Part shown: positions 41,624-51,400 of the stretch, piece by piece
Position numbering within the stretch: position 1 is the stretch's first letter
Layout: every line of letters starts with the position of its first letter
NCBI GenBank assembly: GCA_903907925.1
Contig: CAIVQB010000001.1
Span: 1 to 64,000 of the forward strand
Direction: 5' to 3'
Length of the DNA stretch: 64,000 nucleotides
Source: an uncultured Verrucomicrobiota bacterium
GTDB taxonomy: Bacteria; Verrucomicrobiota; Verrucomicrobiia; Limisphaerales; UBA9464
Position numbers and translations under genes: made by a program
The notes under the pieces: model-generated
What the model was told of the DNA's origin: nothing
Databases searched by the model: none
Seen by the model: the letters and a program-made list of their open reading frames with translations, nothing else

Positions 41624-42820
41624 TTACCAGCGAATCACCCGTGCGGTGGACCCGGCCTCCAGGTGGGAATTCGGTGCCAAATCCACCAGTCCGTCCGCCG
41701 CCGCCAGTGAAGCCATCCGATGAGACGCCTGCTGGCCTGACAGGCGGATTCGGCCTCCCTCATCGGTCACCACCCGGACAAAATGGCGGCGCGAATCCGG
41801 ATTGTCGACCGCGGTCAGCCAGGTGGCGGAATCCATGGGCGGCCGGCAATCGATCGTCCCTTGCAGGCGGCGCAATGCGGGAAGCAGCAGGACGACGGCG
41901 GTCACGAAGGCAGAGACCGGATTCCCAGGAAGGCCGAACAGCGGTGTTCCGTGAAGCTGACCGTGCAGAAACGGTTTGCCCGGCTTGATGTCAACGCGCC
42001 AGAACTCAAGGGTTCCCCCCGCTGCCGACAACGCGGTTCGGACGAGGTCATGGTCCCCAGCCGAGGCACCGCCCACTGTGATCACCGCGTCCGCCTCGCC
42101 GACCGCCGTCTCGATTGCGTTTCGGAGGCGAGCCAGATCGTCCGCCACACAATGAACGCCGACCGGGACCGCTCCGACCCGCCGGATGAGACTGGCCAGC
42201 ATTGCCGTGTTGCTTTCGTAGATTTGGCCCGCTGCCAGCGAACTTCCCGGCGGTCGAAGTTCCGATCCGTTGGCGATCAAGACCACGCGTGGAGCGCGGT
42301 GCACCTCGATCCGATCCATTCCCGAAGCCAGCAGGACGGCGAGATGTTGGGGTCCGAGGGGAACGCCCGCCGACACCAGTTGAGCGCCCACCGCAACATC
42401 CTCGCCGCGGAAGCGGACGTTCTCCCAGGGCGCAACAGGCTCCAAGACCTGGATGTGGAGACCGTCCGGATCTGGCTTCACATCCTCCTGCATCACCACT
42501 GCATCGGCTCCGGGAGGGAGCGGAGCGCCGGTGAAAATCCGGATGGCAGTTCCCGTCAACACCGTTCCCGGATCGGAGACTCCGGCGGCGGATATGCCAA
42601 CGAGCCGCAGGCGGGCCGGGAGTTGCTTCAGGTCGGCGGACCGCACGGCATAGCCATCCATCGCCGAGTTGTCGAACGACGGAACTTCAATGGCAGCGAA
42701 GCAGGGGTGGACGGGACAGCGTCCGGCAGCGTCCCGCACGGGAATGGATTCGCCGGGAAGGGGGACGAGCCCCGTGAGCAGGCAGGCAACGGCGGTTTCG
42801 AGCGAAACCGGCGGATTCAC
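41624..42820 (-). CDS. moeA: molybdopterin molybdenumtransferase MoeA
   Basis: 398 residues. MoeA inserts molybdate into adenylated molybdopterin. Motifs: SFDNSAMDGYAVR (about 48-60), GTAIRIFTGAPLPPGADAVVMQED, PRVVLIANGSELRPPGSSLAAGQIYESN, ITVGGASAGDHDLV, DIKPGKPFLHG and GLPGNPVSAF. The start is a GTG at 42820 that shares bases with the stop of the preceding wecA-like gene (GTGA), so translation is coupled. No other molybdenum cofactor gene is nearby. Its place in the middle of a polysaccharide operon is unusual. Confidence 0.95.
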   Translation of the reverse strand: MNPPVSLETAVACLLTGLVPLPGESIPVRDAAGRCPVHPCFAAIEVPSFDNSAMDGYAVRSADLKQLPARLRLVGISAAGVSDPGTVLTGTAIRIFTGAPLPPGADAVVMQEDVKPDPDGLHIQVLEPVAPWENVRFRGEDVAVGAQLVSAGVPLGPQHLAVLLASGMDRIEVHRAPRVVLIANGSELRPPGSSLAAGQIYESNTAMLASLIRRVGAVPVGVHCVADDLARLRNAIETAVGEADAVITVGGASAGDHDLVRTALSAAGGTLEFWRVDIKPGKPFLHGQLHGTPLFGLPGNPVSAFVTAVVLLLPALRRLQGTIDCRPPMDSATWLTAVDNPDSRRHFVRVVTDEGGRIRLSGQQASHRMASLAAADGLVDLAPNSHLEAGSTARVIRW

Positions 42821-43929
42821 CGGGGACGATCCTCTGGGGTGGGTTCGTCCGAATGCCGGTTGCCGCCATCCTGACTGCGCGCCCAGCGTTTCCAGACAAA
42901 TCCGGCGGCGAGACTCAGGAAGCAGAACAACAGGGTGAACGGCAGTTGCCGGTGGGTGCCGACCAGCACCAGCGCGATGGAAAAGGAGCCGGTGATGATG
43001 GCGATGGCGTAGAGGAACCAGGCGGCCTGCCGGTGATTGAACCCCAGCTCCAGCAGTCGGTGATGCACGTGTCCCTTGTCGGCCTGAAAAATGGACACTC
43101 CGCGTCGCCACCGCTTGAACATCACCCGGCAGGTGTCAAAGACCGGCAGACCCAACAGGATGAGCGGAACCGAAATCAACGGACTGGCGGCATGGTGGGA
43201 GTCCTGAAAAAAGGAGGCGATGCCGACACAGGCGAGCACCAGGCCGATGGTGAGACTCCCCGAATCCCCGAGGAAAATCCGCGCCGGTGAATGGTTGTAG
43301 GGCAGGAATCCGAAGCAGGCGCCGGCCAGCGAGACGGTCAGCAGCGCCACCACCACATGGCCGCCGATGGCGTTGATGATGGCGAGGGCGATGGCCATGA
43401 AGGCGGTCACGCCGGTGACCAGGCCGTCGATGCCATCCAGGAGATTGATGGCGTTGGTGATTCCCACGATCCACAGGACGGTGATGGGCAGGCCCACCCA
43501 GCCGAGGTCGATCGCGTGGCCCCAGGGATTCTGCAACGCGGTGATGCGGAAATGGGCCAGCCACATGCCGACGGCGATGAAGGATTGCGCGAGCAGCTTC
43601 TTGAGGGCGTTGGCGCCCTTGATGTCGTCGTAAACGCCGAGCGTGAGCATCGCCGTCGCCCCGAGCACCAGGGACAGGAACTGTTTTTCGCTGTTTTGGA
43701 ATTCGTCGGTGATGAGGTTGTGAAGAATATACAGGCCGGCCCACGGCAGGAGAAAACCGAGGTAGACGGCGACGCCACCCATCCGCGGCATGGGGCGCGC
43801 GTGCAGCTTTCGCGGTCCGGGAAGATCGATGGCTCCGTAGCGATGGGCGAGCCATGCGGCGAGGGGGGTCAGCCAGAAGGCCCCCAGTCCGGACAGCACG
43901 AACATTGCAATGTAGGTTTTGTAACTCAT
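42817..43929 (-). CDS. WecA/MraY-type undecaprenyl-phosphate sugar-1-phosphate transferase
   Basis: 370 residues with ten or eleven membrane helices. Diagnostic motifs are the N-terminal KLHARPMPRMGGVAVYLGF, LGVYDDIKGANALKKLLAQ, the catalytic-loop NAINLLDGIDGLVTGVTAF, RIFLGDSGSLTIGLVLA, and the C-terminal DKGHVHHRLLELGFNHRQA, which is the WecA HIHH-like loop rather than that of MraY. It starts glycan assembly on the lipid carrier at the inner membrane, consistent with the neighbouring glycosyltransferases. ATGA overlap with the upstream GT4 gene. Confidence 0.94.
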   Translation of the reverse strand: MSYKTYIAMFVLSGLGAFWLTPLAAWLAHRYGAIDLPGPRKLHARPMPRMGGVAVYLGFLLPWAGLYILHNLITDEFQNSEKQFLSLVLGATAMLTLGVYDDIKGANALKKLLAQSFIAVGMWLAHFRITALQNPWGHAIDLGWVGLPITVLWIVGITNAINLLDGIDGLVTGVTAFMAIALAIINAIGGHVVVALLTVSLAGACFGFLPYNHSPARIFLGDSGSLTIGLVLACVGIASFFQDSHHAASPLISVPLILLGLPVFDTCRVMFKRWRRGVSIFQADKGHVHHRLLELGFNHRQAAWFLYAIAIITGSFSIALVLVGTHRQLPFTLLFCFLSLAAGFVWKRWARSQDGGNRHSDEPTPEDRPR

Positions 43930-45056
43930 TCCGCTTCGTCCGCGACGACCAGGCCGGCGAACAGTTGTCGATACCGCTGGATCATCACCGGTGCCGAGAA
44001 TTCGGCATACGCCCGTGCCCGGCCGGCTTCACCCATCCGCCGGCGGAGGCATTCGTCGCCGAGAAGCGGTTCCAGTGCAAGTGCAAGGCTCCGTCCGCTT
44101 TCCGGCGGGACCACCCGCCCGGTCTCGCCGTCGCGACAGACCCAGGGAACCCCGCTCTTCAAATCGGTGGCCACAACCGGCTTGGAGCAGGACATGGCTT
44201 CCACCTGAACCAGTCCAAACGCCTCGTTGGGTGAGATCGAGGGAAACACGAAAATATCGCAGGCCTGAAAAAAACAGGGCAGTTCGGAATCCGGAACGTC
44301 CCCCCAAAAAATCACCCGATCGGTCACACCCAACTGCGCCGCGTGCCGATGCAGTTCCTCCTCCAGTGGGCCTGTGCCCACCAGCCACAGCAGGGTCCCG
44401 GGGAGATCCTTCAACGCTTCGATCGCGTAGCGCTGCCCCTTGTAGCCGACCAGTCGTCCGACGTTGAGGAGCACCGGCCGCCCGGCGGCGCTGTGCTTGA
44501 GGTCCGCCACCCGTTGCTGGTTCACCGATTGGGGTTCAAACCGCCGCAGATCCAGGCCGAAGGGAATCACCACCACCTTGTCGGCAAACGCCGGGAGACA
44601 ATCGGAGTAGGTGAGGTGATTCGGAGTGGCCACGACGATTCGCGTGGCCCGTCGGAGCAGGGCGTCCTGCAGGGGACGATACAGTCGCAGGACCGATTTC
44701 TGACGGACGATGTCGCTGTGCCAGGTGACGACGATGGGAAGCTTGGGCGGTGCCATCACGCAGGCGACGTCGGCCAGCGGATTGGGGAAATGGGCGTGAA
44801 TCAGATCGGCCGGGTAGCGGTAGGGTGTGGTCGGATACGACGGGCAGATGGACGTGCTCATCGCCATACCCAGGCTGGCCAGTCGATGAACCCTCACGCC
44901 GTTGATCCGCGACCGCTCGGTCCGCGCGGAACGGTTGGCCACCACGCAGTCCACTTCATCGCCGGCCGCGACAAAACCCTCACACCAGATTCGAAGGAGG
45001 GTTTCGATTCCACCGCGATCGGGCGGATAGAATTTTCCCAACTCGAGGATCCTCAT
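43926..45056 (-). CDS. GT4 family glycosyltransferase
   Basis: 376 residues with the two-Rossmann GT-B fold. The N-terminus is MRILELGKFYPPDRGGIETLLRI. The acceptor domain has IVVTWHSDIVRQKSVLRLYRP and VVIPFGLDLRRFEP. The nucleotide-sugar domain has VLLNVGRLVGYKGQRYAIEAL, VIFWGDVPDSELPCFFQACDIFVFPS and NEAFGLVQVEAMSCSKPVVAT (the E-x7-E type motif). Sugar specificity is unknown. Its start overlaps the stop of the upstream GT gene by ATGA and its stop overlaps the wecA-like start. Confidence 0.93.
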   Translation of the reverse strand: MRILELGKFYPPDRGGIETLLRIWCEGFVAAGDEVDCVVANRSARTERSRINGVRVHRLASLGMAMSTSICPSYPTTPYRYPADLIHAHFPNPLADVACVMAPPKLPIVVTWHSDIVRQKSVLRLYRPLQDALLRRATRIVVATPNHLTYSDCLPAFADKVVVIPFGLDLRRFEPQSVNQQRVADLKHSAAGRPVLLNVGRLVGYKGQRYAIEALKDLPGTLLWLVGTGPLEEELHRHAAQLGVTDRVIFWGDVPDSELPCFFQACDIFVFPSISPNEAFGLVQVEAMSCSKPVVATDLKSGVPWVCRDGETGRVVPPESGRSLALALEPLLGDECLRRRMGEAGRARAYAEFSAPVMIQRYRQLFAGLVVADEAE

Positions 45057-46279
45057 CGAAGACCTCCCGGCCAGCCCGCGGTTCCGACTTCATCAAACGC
45101 CCGCTCGATCGCGTCAGCCGGGCGGTCCCATCGGAATTCGGCGCGAGCATATTGGGCGCAGTGCGCGCGGCCGGGCAGGATTGTTTCTCCCGACAGGATC
45201 CGCTCCAGAATGGCCGAAATCGAACCCGGATCTCCCGGCTCGAAAAGCAATCCAGCGCCGAGGGGCGAAATTAGTTCCGGATTCGCCCCCGCCCGTGACG
45301 CCACCACGGGAGTGCCGCAGGCCAGCGATTCCGCGGTGGAGAGACCGAATCCCTCCAGATCGAGCGAAGGCATCAGGGTGCAGTCGGCCACGCCGTAGAT
45401 CCGGGGAAGTTCCTCCTCGGTCACAAAGCCCAACAGACGCACGCGATCACCCAATCCAGCGGCGTCAATCCGGGCCTGTAATGCCTCCTTCTGCGCCCCT
45501 TTTCCTGCAATCCACAACCGTACCTCCGGATGGCGCACGGCCACCGGGGCGAATCCCTCCACAAGGTCCATCAACCCCATCCGTGGGTCGAGTCGTCGAA
45601 CCGCCAGAAACACCCTGTCGGCCGGGCTGAGTCCCCGGGCTGCTCGCAGGGCCGCCCGGTCGTCGGGCGGATGAAACCGTGAAAAGTCCGCACCACCTCC
45701 GATCACTTCGGCAGTCCGGTGGATTCCGGAATGCCATTTCGGAAGGCAGGTACGCGAGTAGTCGCTGGCGACGAACAATTTTCGGGCGGAGATCAGGGCG
45801 CGGCGTTCGATCTGAGTCATGGCCGTGACCGAAAGACGGTCGATCCACCGTCGCGGCCATGACCGCGATAGTGCCTGTTGGGCGAACCGGTGTTCAAGAC
45901 CCCATGGGCCCTGTAGAATCATAGCGTAGGGCAACCCTCGCAGCGCTGGAGAAAGGTAGGCCTGGTGTAGGAACAGCAGCGTGCGCACCGGTGAATCGCT
46001 CAACAGTCCGCGCACGACGGTGCGGGCGGACCGGTTGGCGGCGCGAAATCCAGAGATGAATCCGCCCCCGCCCTTGCTCACCCGATGCAACTCCACGCCC
46101 CGCCGCCGTTCTCGTGCGGGAAAGGCATCCCGCGGGTTGGGATAGATGGCGTGAACCTCATTTCCTCGTTCTGCCAACAGTTCCGCCACCTCGGTGGCAT
46201 AGCGGTACCCGCCGCCGTCGAGGTCCGGCGTGTAGCCCAGGGTCAGGAAGACCAGCCGTTGGTGTGCCGGTGCACTCAT
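45053..46279 (-). CDS. GT4 family glycosyltransferase
   Basis: 408 residues, GT-B fold. Features: LVFLTLGYTPDLDGGGYRYATEVAELLAERG at the N-terminus (the GGG acceptor loop), AEVIGGGADFSRFHPPDDR at the domain joint, DRVFLAVRRLDPRMGLMDLVEGF, VRLLGFVTEEELPRIYGVADCTLMPS and EGFGLSTAESLACGTPVVASRAG. Specificity unknown. It shares one base with the preceding gene (TGATG) and overlaps the next (ATGA). Confidence 0.93.
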   Translation of the reverse strand: MSAPAHQRLVFLTLGYTPDLDGGGYRYATEVAELLAERGNEVHAIYPNPRDAFPARERRRGVELHRVSKGGGGFISGFRAANRSARTVVRGLLSDSPVRTLLFLHQAYLSPALRGLPYAMILQGPWGLEHRFAQQALSRSWPRRWIDRLSVTAMTQIERRALISARKLFVASDYSRTCLPKWHSGIHRTAEVIGGGADFSRFHPPDDRAALRAARGLSPADRVFLAVRRLDPRMGLMDLVEGFAPVAVRHPEVRLWIAGKGAQKEALQARIDAAGLGDRVRLLGFVTEEELPRIYGVADCTLMPSLDLEGFGLSTAESLACGTPVVASRAGANPELISPLGAGLLFEPGDPGSISAILERILSGETILPGRAHCAQYARAEFRWDRPADAIERAFDEVGTAGWPGGLR

Positions 46280-47496
46280 CAGCGATCTTTGGATTCAACC
46301 GCGGCGGCGGCTTGGATCACGTGGACGAAATCGGCGACGACCCGTTCCACGGTGAAACGTCGGGCCACCGTTTGGCGTCCGTTCGCGGTCAATGTGGCGC
46401 GCAGATCGGGATCCAGGGTTACTCGTTCGAGGGCGTCAAGATAGGCCTTCCGATCGCCGGGGGCGACGAGGATGCCGTCGATGCCATCGGTGATGATTTC
46501 AGGCACCCCGCCGGCGTGGGCTGCGATCACCGGCACTCCGACTGCCATTGCTTCGATGATCACCCGGCCGAACGGTTCCGGCCGGGTCGAGCAGTGCAGC
46601 AGAATGTCCATCGCCGAAAGCGCCGCCGCGATGTCCTTTTGGAAGGCGAGGAATTCGACCCGATCCTGGAGTCCTTGCGCTTCAATAAAGGACCGCAGTT
46701 CCGCCTCGAACGGGGCGTCTTCGTTGAAGGCACGGCCCAGAATAACAAAGCGACCAGGCCGTCCGCGGCGCACCCAGTCGGCGGCAATTTCGAGGAACAA
46801 CCGCTGCCCCTTCCACGCGGTGATGCGTCCGGCAATGCCGATCACCGGACCGGATTCCGGTGATCGGGTTGATCCTGCCGGTGATTCCGGTCGGCGATAG
46901 TGGTCGAGTGGAATTCCGTTGTGCACCGTGACACAACGATCCGGCGGGACGCCTTCCCGGATGAGAGCGGATCGGCAGTAGTCTGAAACGGGGGCCAGCC
47001 GTTTCGCCCACTGGCGTGCGCGGAGGGCGAACAGCTTCCGCACCGGCCAGGGAAAGAAATCGGCGGAAATCACGTCGTTGATCCACCAAATCGACGGGAT
47101 CTGTGCGGCGTGACTGGCGGCACCGGCGGCGAAGTGATCCTTGTTGGTGCATGAGACCACGGCGTCGGGTCGTACCGCCTGGAGGAGTCCGGCCAGTCGT
47201 TCCGAGCCCCGGCGGACTTCGCGCCAGCCGCGGATCTTTGCCGCCGGATTGAAGCGGCGGCCCACCACCCGCAATTCGTTGAGCGCCGGCGCGAAGGCGT
47301 GCGGGTGCCGGGTGAGGGTGACGTTGAGCCGGCTCAGGGCGAGGTCCAGCGGACTTTCCGGAGCGCAGGCGACGTGGAGTTCCCAAGCTGCCGCCGCTGC
47401 GGGGGTGGCGAGGAGCTCGAGCAGATTGATCTCCGCCCCGCCGAGCACCTTGCTGACGTGGTTGACGAAGAGGATGCGATTCCGACGGGCGGCCAT
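46279..47496 (-). CDS. GT4 family glycosyltransferase, first gene of polysaccharide operon
   Basis: 405 residues, GT-B fold. Features: RILFVNHVSKVLGGAEINLLELL, a mid-protein VTVHNGIPLDHYRRPE, IGIAGRITAWKGQRLFLEIAADWV, VEFLAFQKDIAAALSAMDILLHCSTRPEPFGRVIIEAMAVGVPVIA, and AHAGGVPEIITDGIDGILV. ATG 47496 begins MAARRNRILFVNH; the open frame further upstream runs into the divergent ubiE gene and is rejected. Divergent from ubiE across a 117-bp gap that must hold both promoters. The three GTs, the lipid-carrier transferase and the WecB-type enzyme suffice to build a short lipid-linked glycan; no flippase, polymerase or export gene is in the operon. Confidence 0.92.
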   Translation of the reverse strand: MAARRNRILFVNHVSKVLGGAEINLLELLATPAAAAAWELHVACAPESPLDLALSRLNVTLTRHPHAFAPALNELRVVGRRFNPAAKIRGWREVRRGSERLAGLLQAVRPDAVVSCTNKDHFAAGAASHAAQIPSIWWINDVISADFFPWPVRKLFALRARQWAKRLAPVSDYCRSALIREGVPPDRCVTVHNGIPLDHYRRPESPAGSTRSPESGPVIGIAGRITAWKGQRLFLEIAADWVRRGRPGRFVILGRAFNEDAPFEAELRSFIEAQGLQDRVEFLAFQKDIAAALSAMDILLHCSTRPEPFGRVIIEAMAVGVPVIAAHAGGVPEIITDGIDGILVAPGDRKAYLDALERVTLDPDLRATLTANGRQTVARRFTVERVVADFVHVIQAAAAVESKDR

Positions 47497-47613
47497 GTGG
47501 CGTCGGCAGCATGAAAGGAAGGGCGCACCGGCACCAAGCCCCAAACACAGCGCGATGACAATCCGCGGCGGGCCCCGCTGGGATTCGGGACGGTCCCGGT
47601 CTATGCTGGTCCG

Positions 47614-48384
47614 GTGCCGGGAAAATATCATGTGGTCGGCGAGGACCCGACGGCCCGGGCTGCCCGGGTCGGCGATCTCTTCGCGGCGGTCGCCCCGCGG
47701 TATGACCTGATCAACGATCTGCAGAGTTTTGGACTGCACCGATGGTGGAAACGGCGGTTGGTCCGTGAATCCGGAGCGGGTCCCGGTGTTCGGGCGTTGG
47801 ATGTCTGTTGTGGGACCGGGGATGTCGCGTTTGCCCTCGCCCGCGCGGGTGCCGAAACCATCGGCATCGATTTCAGCGACGCCATGCTGGAGGTGGCGCG
47901 CCGTCGGACGTTGAAAGGGGAAGGCGGTGCTTCACCCCCGCGTTTTCAACAGGGGGATGCACTGGCGCTTCCTTTCGCGGAGGCGTCCTTTGACGTGGTG
48001 ACGATCAGCTACGGTCTCCGCAACCTGGCCAATCTGGATGATGGACTCGCGGAACTGAGGCGGGTTCTTTGCCCCGGTGGACGCCTGCTGATCCTCGACT
48101 TCGGGAAACCCGATTTCGGTCCCTGGCGCTGGGTGTATTTCCAGTATCTGCGGTGGTTTGTTCCGGTGTTGGGGCGGTTGTTCTGTGGTGATCGCGACAC
48201 CCACGGCTACATTTTGGAGTCGTTGCAGGCCTACCCGGGTCAGCGTGGGGTCGATTCCCGGCTGCGGGCGATGGGTTTTGCCGACACCCGCGTCCGCCAG
48301 CTTCTGGGGGGCGTGATGGCAATCAATCGCGGCGTCCGGCCGTCCGATGCCGTGGTTCCGAAGCCGGAACCTGCCGTTCGTTGA
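47614..48384 (+). CDS. ubiE: demethylmenaquinone/ubiquinone methyltransferase UbiE/MenG
   Basis: 256 residues. It methylates the quinone ring using SAM. Motifs: VGDLFAAVAPRYDLINDLQSFGLHRWWKR (family-specific N-terminus), SAM motif I ALDVCCGTGDVAFAL, GIDFSDAMLEVARRR, GLRNLANLDDGLAELRRVLCPGGRLLILDF, and the C-terminal GGVMAINRGVRP. The start is a GTG at 47614 with a TATGCT hexamer 6 nt before it. A 13-bp palindrome, CGGGAC-G-GTCCCG, lies at 47586-47598 between this gene and the divergent polysaccharide operon. In this phylum the product is more likely MenG (menaquinone) than UbiE (inference). Confidence 0.93.
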   Translation: MPGKYHVVGEDPTARAARVGDLFAAVAPRYDLINDLQSFGLHRWWKRRLVRESGAGPGVRALDVCCGTGDVAFALARAGAETIGIDFSDAMLEVARRRTLKGEGGASPPRFQQGDALALPFAEASFDVVTISYGLRNLANLDDGLAELRRVLCPGGRLLILDFGKPDFGPWRWVYFQYLRWFVPVLGRLFCGDRDTHGYILESLQAYPGQRGVDSRLRAMGFADTRVRQLLGGVMAINRGVRPSDAVVPKPEPAVR

Positions 48385-48433
48385 AAATTCCGGCTGCACC
48401 TTTCGAAAAGCGCAGGCTAGCTTCATCCCTGTC

Positions 48434-51400
48434 GTGGCCACGGACAGGAACCGCAGCACGAGTCCGGAGAGCGCCGTCACCGCTTTCCTTCTCCGTCGTG
48501 GACCGGTCGCCCGGCTGATGGTGTTGATGGCCGGGTTGCTGTTGGGGATTCCCAACTCCCAGGCCCTGAACCCGTCCAAGCGCCTCACGCAGTTCCTTCG
48601 CAGTCAGTGGCAGGTCCAGGCCGGGTTTCCACAGAACTCGGTCGCGTGTCTGGCGCAGTCGCCGGAGGGCTTTCTTTGGATCGGGACCGGCGATGGTGTT
48701 TCCCGGTTTGATGGGGCCAATTTCACCGCCTTCGAGGACCGCTCGGCAGTGGCCAATCGCAATCTGTCCATCCGCGCCCTGTGTGCCGCGCGGGATGGAT
48801 CGGTGTGGTTCGGGACCAAGGGCGGGTTGAACCGGATCGTCGGAGACCGGGTGACCGCCCGCTACACCCGCGCTGACGGCCTGCCCTCAGAACACATACA
48901 GGCCCTGCACGAGGACGTTGCGGGTCAGTTGTGGATTGGTTCCGCTGGTGGTGTCACCCGGGTGGACAAGGATTCCTTCACCACCTTCACCCTGTCCAAG
49001 GACGAGACCCCCTGTTCGGTCTGGTCGATTGCCGACGCGCGGGGAGGCGGGTTGTGGCTGGCGACCGACCATGGACTCATCCTGTTCGATGGGGCCCGAT
49101 GGTTGAGTTACGGAGAGGCGGAGGGAATGCCCGAGGGGGACCTGCTGAGCGTGACGTTGGATGCCGCGGGGAATCCGTGGGTGGGTTCCGACAACGGTTT
49201 CATCGCCCAGTTCGCCAATGGAAAGTTCACCTCCCACAGGCCTCCGGATGGATTGGAAGCGCGGAGCTTCAGTTACATGGCCTTCGATCGGGACGGCAGC
49301 CTTTGGATCGCCACTTATGGTGCCGGAGTGCTTCGATTTCGGGAGGGAAAATTCGAATCCCTGGGCCGGGCGGAGGGATTCGCGCGCGACATCGAATGCG
49401 TGTGGATGGATGCGCGGGATGAGTTGTGGATCGGTGCCTCCAACAATGGATTGATCCAACTGCGCGACGCACCCTTCACCCCGTTCGGTCCGCCGGAAGG
49501 GTTGTCGGACCCGCTGACCGACCTGGTGTTTGAGGACCGTGAAGGCGCGATCTGGGTTGGCACCGGTGAGGAGAATGGCGCCGACCGGATCAAAAATGGA
49601 ACGGTGACTCACTTTGGATTCCGCGAGGGCCTGCCGTCCCTCGACGTTCTGACCTTCAGCGATCGGCGGGTCGGCGGCATCTGGATCGGGACCGATCACG
49701 GGATTGTGTCCTGGAATGCAGGGGTGATACAGCCGTTCACGCTTCCGGGTCTGCCACCGAAGGCGGATTATTTTGTCGTTCTCGAGGACGGTCCGGACCG
49801 CACCTGGTACGGAACCGATCTCGGACTGTGGGAGAGGCAGGGAGACACGTTGGTTCACCACACAGCCACCAATGGATTGCCGTCCGACCAGGTGCGGAGC
49901 GTGGTGTCCGACGGATCGAACGGAGTGTGGGTGGGCACTTACGACGGCGGCGTGGCGCACTTTTCGTCGAATCGCGTCTGGCGGACGTGGTCCACGCGGG
50001 ATGGGTTGGGGGGCAATTTCATCCGGTCGTTGCTACGTGATACGGATGGAACACTGTGGATCGGTTCCAACGGCGGTGGATTGGCGCGCCTGCGCGGGAC
50101 CAATTTGTTCGTGTTCAACGAGGCCAACGGTCTTCCGAATGATCAGGTGTTTCAGGTGCTGGACGATGGTCTGGGCAATCTCTGGCTGCCGTCGCTTCGG
50201 GGCATTCACCGGGTATCGCGGGCGCAGTTGGATGGCGTCGTCGCCGGCCAAAATCCACGGGTGCTGGCCCGGAGTTTTGGCACCAGCCATGGATTGCGCA
50301 GCCGCGAAGGCGGTGGTGGCGTTCAGCCCGCAGCCTGCCGCGCCCGCGATGGACGTTTATGGTTTTCCGGCGGCGGTGGTGTGGCGGTGGTCGATCCCGG
50401 GACGGTGCTCGCGCCACCGCCGGCCCCGCGCATTGTCATCACCCAGGTCCGGATCGATTCGCAGATCCTGCCCACCAGCGTGCCGGCTCGATTGCTGCCC
50501 CGGATCGGAAATCTGGAGATCAGCTACACCGCGCTGGAACTGTCGATGGCCGATCTCGTTCGCTACCGCTTTCGCTTGGAGGGCCTGGAAGGTGATTGGG
50601 TCGACCCGGGATTGCGCAAGACGGCGTACTACACCCACGTAGCTCCGGGCACCTACCGGTTCGTCGTTGAAACCGCGCTGGACGGCGGCAAGTGGGGCGA
50701 TTCCGGCGCGGTTTTCCAATTGGAGATCCTCCCGCACTTTTATCAGACGATCTGGTTTCAACTGGCCCTGATTGCAACGGCCGGGTTGCTGGTGCTGCTG
50801 TCCGTCCATTGGCGGATGCAATCGCTCGTCAGGCGCAGGACCGTTCTCGCCGGTCTGGTGGCCCAACGCACCCGTGAGCTCGAACGCTCGGTGCGTGTGC
50901 TGGAACAAACCAACGCGGAACTGGCCCGTGCGACCCGGGTGAAGTCGGAGTTCCTCGCCAACATGAGTCACGAGATCCGCACGCCCCTCAATGCGGTCCT
51001 CGGCTTTTCCCAACTGCTCCTCGCCAGCGGACTCAACCGGATCCAGCGCGACTACGCCGAACATGTGCGAACCAGCGGCGAGGCGTTGCTCGGTCTTATT
51101 TCCGACATTCTCGACCTGACCAAGATCGAGAGCGGGCGGTTGGAATTGGAATCCATTCCGTTCGACGCCGGCGAATCGGTGGAACAGGCGCTGGAAGTGT
51201 TCACTCTCGCGATCGGTGAAAAACGATTGGAGCTGGTGTACCGGCCGGCGCCCGGCAGCCACACCGGGTTCGTCGGTGATCCCACACGCCTGCGGCAGGT
51301 TCTCATCAATCTCGTCGGCAATGCGGTGAAGTTCACCCGCTCCGGCGAGGTGGTGGTGACCCTGCGTTCCACTGATCTTCCGGAGGGCCGCCGCCGGCTG

